NCBI GenBank assembly: GCA_020850535.1
Contig: JADZEM010000041.1
Coordinates: forward strand, 1 to 64,000
Direction of reading: 5' to 3'
Source of the DNA: Chloroflexota bacterium
Lineage (GTDB): Bacteria > Chloroflexota > UBA6077 > JACCZL01
Length of the DNA: 64,000 nucleotides
The notes below the pieces were generated by a model. It made no database searches, had not been told where the DNA came from, and was given only the letters and a program-made list of their open reading frames with translations. Shown here in pieces: positions 62,833 to 64,000 of this stretch (positions are counted from its first letter, which is position 1; each line of letters begins with the position of its first letter). Position numbers and translations under genes: made by a program.

Positions 62833-63528
62833 CTACCGTTCGGAGAATTGCTGGCGCAGCCGGCGCTGGCGCGGGCGATGCCGGTGGAAGTAGTGGGCCG
62901 CGCCGATGACCACCCCCGTGCAGACGATGGCGAACGGGATGGTGAGCGGGCTGTGCTCTCCCACGAGGTGCTCGATAGCAGGATCGGCCACCAGCATCTC
63001 GGCGCCCGTCCACACGATGACGGCGCTGCCCAGGTAGACCAGCCACCAGAGACGGTCGATCAGCGAGGCGATCAGGTTGCCGCCCACCAGCATGATGGCC
63101 ATGCTGAGCACCAGCCCGAAGATCAGCAGGGCAAAGTCGCCGTGCGCCGCCGCCGCCACGCCGAGGATGTTGTCCACACTCATCACCACGTCGGCGATGA
63201 CGATGGTGGAGATCGCCTCGATCAGCCGCTCGGAGCCGGTGACGCCCTCATGCACTTCTTCCTCTTCCTTGAGCAGCTTGAACCCGATGAAGAAGAGGAG
63301 GCCGCCGCCGATCAGGCGCAGCCAGGGCAGTTGGAGCAGGACCGTGGCGACGGCCGTCAGCCCGATTCGCAAAATGATGGCGGCACCCGCGCCAAACAGG
63401 ATCGCGAAGCGGCGCTGCTGGGCTGGCAGCCGGTGGGCCGCCATGCCGATGACGACGGCGTTGTCGCCGCTCAAGACCAGATCGATCAGAATAATCGTGA
63501 GGCCCGCTGAGATGAGCCCTAGCTCCAC
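62833..63528 (-). CDS. TerC/YjbE-family integral membrane protein
   Basis: A 231-residue protein with six to seven membrane segments. It carries the paired acidic motifs LIDLVLSGDNAVVIGMA and VIADVVMSVDNILGVA typical of the TerC family, whose bacterial members export manganese or protect secreted metalloenzymes. AGAGGAG eight bases before the GTG at 63528 sets the start. I looked for a yybP-ykoY riboswitch upstream and did not see one. It converges with the hybrid kinase gene. Confidence 0.92.
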   Translation of the reverse strand: MELGLISAGLTIILIDLVLSGDNAVVIGMAAHRLPAQQRRFAILFGAGAAIILRIGLTAVATVLLQLPWLRLIGGGLLFFIGFKLLKEEEEVHEGVTGSERLIEAISTIVIADVVMSVDNILGVAAAAHGDFALLIFGLVLSMAIMLVGGNLIASLIDRLWWLVYLGSAVIVWTGAEMLVADPAIEHLVGEHSPLTIPFAIVCTGVVIGAAHYFHRHRPRQRRLRQQFSER

Positions 63529-64000
63529 GCAGATGCTCCTCTAGATCGTTCGAGAGCGGGCCAGGCGCACGCCACCGCGCTCGTAGGGACGTTCAGCCCC
63601 GCGCGTGACGTGACAGCGTTGTTGTGACCGCACCACTATGGACTATATACCCTGCCCGCTCCTGACGGTATGTCCGAAGGGGACAGGGCGATTGCACGTT
63701 GGGCGGGTCGCGCGGAGTGGTCGGGGCTTGAAAGCCCCGCCTACCATCCTGCAGTCGCTTCGCGACGCTCCAGTCGCACCAGTCCCTGCCGTTCCCGGCG
63801 TCCGTCGCGCAGCGACTGAATGCGTGTAGGCGGGGGTTTCAACCCCCGACTGCCCGTCGTACCACGATGTGGAAACACCAACGAGCATGCAACTGCCCTG
63901 GTCCGAAGGGGACAGGCATTGAGGGGACACGCCGCGGGATGCTTGCCGGCCGACGCCCAGGCTGCGACGATACCTCCGCACCGTGAGGAGGGGCTCATGT
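63529..64000. other. Terminal non-coding region
   Basis: It contains the TerC-like gene leader and family A copy at 63684-63901. The last 100 bp hold no recognisable gene; open frames here lie within the repeat and are rejected. Confidence 0.7.
63684..63901. mobile_element. Family A miniature element, complete copy with target duplication
   Basis: The 218-bp element runs from CAGGGCGATTGCACGTT to GCATGCAACTGCCCTG, with the same internal hairpin order as the 51.8-kb copy. It is flanked by perfect 11-bp direct repeats TCCGAAGGGGA at 63673-63683 and 63902-63912. The match extends by chance or design into the terminal CAGG. Confidence 0.88.

Noticed and set aside
63529-63640. yybP-ykoY manganese riboswitch upstream of the TerC-like gene
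   Set aside because: The 110 bp before the start do not show the conserved paired loops; only a ribosome-binding site is evident.
63643-63981. Short open frames within the family A element, also in the copies at 1-178, 31.4 kb and 51.8 kb
   Set aside because: They are read through inverted repeats, differ between copies and lack ribosome-binding sites.

Overview
The window is about 64 kb of uniformly GC-rich DNA. It has dense protein coding, many short catabolic and transport operons, long Ala/Pro/Thr linkers on lipoproteins, and GTG/TTG starts mixed with ATG. This gene mix (cobalt-type nitrile hydratase, CaiB/BaiF CoA transferases, Dpp/Opp and MalFG-type importers with Tat-like lipoprotein binding proteins, a tungsten aldehyde oxidoreductase, Uma2/HEPN/MNT genes) fits an uncultured soil-type Chloroflexota. 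That placement is an inference from gene content; no rRNA or marker tree is available here. I recognised no rRNA, tRNA or CRISPR array.

Layout. 1-5.2 kb: a mobile repeat, clpP, a secreted glycosidase-like protein, an MNT nucleotidyltransferase and a nitrile hydratase operon (beta, alpha, accessory). 5.4-9 kb: L-2-hydroxyglutarate oxidase, a phosphotriesterase-like hydrolase and an RNA methyltransferase. 9.1-13.8 kb, minus strand: a PLP dehydratase, an APH-fold kinase, a decayed binding protein, a LacI regulator and an XRE regulator. 13.9-23.6 kb: a CoA-ester catabolic block with a double-domain CoA transferase, a crotonase, a Dpp-type binding protein with two permeases, and a second double-domain CoA transferase. 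23.7-31.2 kb: a DUF4038 glycosidase, a Vps62-like/membrane protein pair and a MalFG-type sugar importer. 31.9-39.3 kb: a hybrid sensor kinase, an esterase, a DUF433 gene and a large secreted beta-propeller protein. 39.8-47.7 kb: a complete Opp/Dpp importer (binding protein, two permeases, two ATPases) followed by an HMGL-type aldolase and an MDR dehydrogenase. 47.8-48.5 kb: a graveyard of Uma2, GDP-fucose synthase and IS4-like transposase fragments. 48.7-53.3 kb: tungsten aldehyde oxidoreductase, a HEPN pair, a MoaD-like protein and an FMN reductase. 53.6-58.5 kb: gamma-glutamyltransferase, a clan GH-A glycosidase and an IolE-like isomerase. 58.7-63.5 kb: a three-gene phosphorelay cluster and a TerC-family membrane protein.

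Four repeat systems thread through the window. Family A is a roughly 215-bp non-coding element with 17-bp terminal inverted repeats. Three of its copies are flanked by 10-11 bp direct repeats that look like target-site duplications. Family B is a hairpin element built around TGTCATCCTGAGC. A third group are short CCTCACCCC/GGGGTGAGG hairpins, one of which resembles the sequence that now encodes a protein linker. The fourth group consists of short tandem arrays, all of which lie at the 3' ends of genes.

The most interesting protein-level observation is that both double-domain CoA transferases carry Ser-His in the N-terminal half where the catalytic Asp is expected. Both retain an Asp in the C-terminal half, which suggests a covalent pseudo-enzyme/active-enzyme pair. 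The neighbouring crotonase has lost both usual catalytic Glu positions. Together with the dedicated importer, these genes look like one specialised CoA-ester pathway for an unknown imported substrate.
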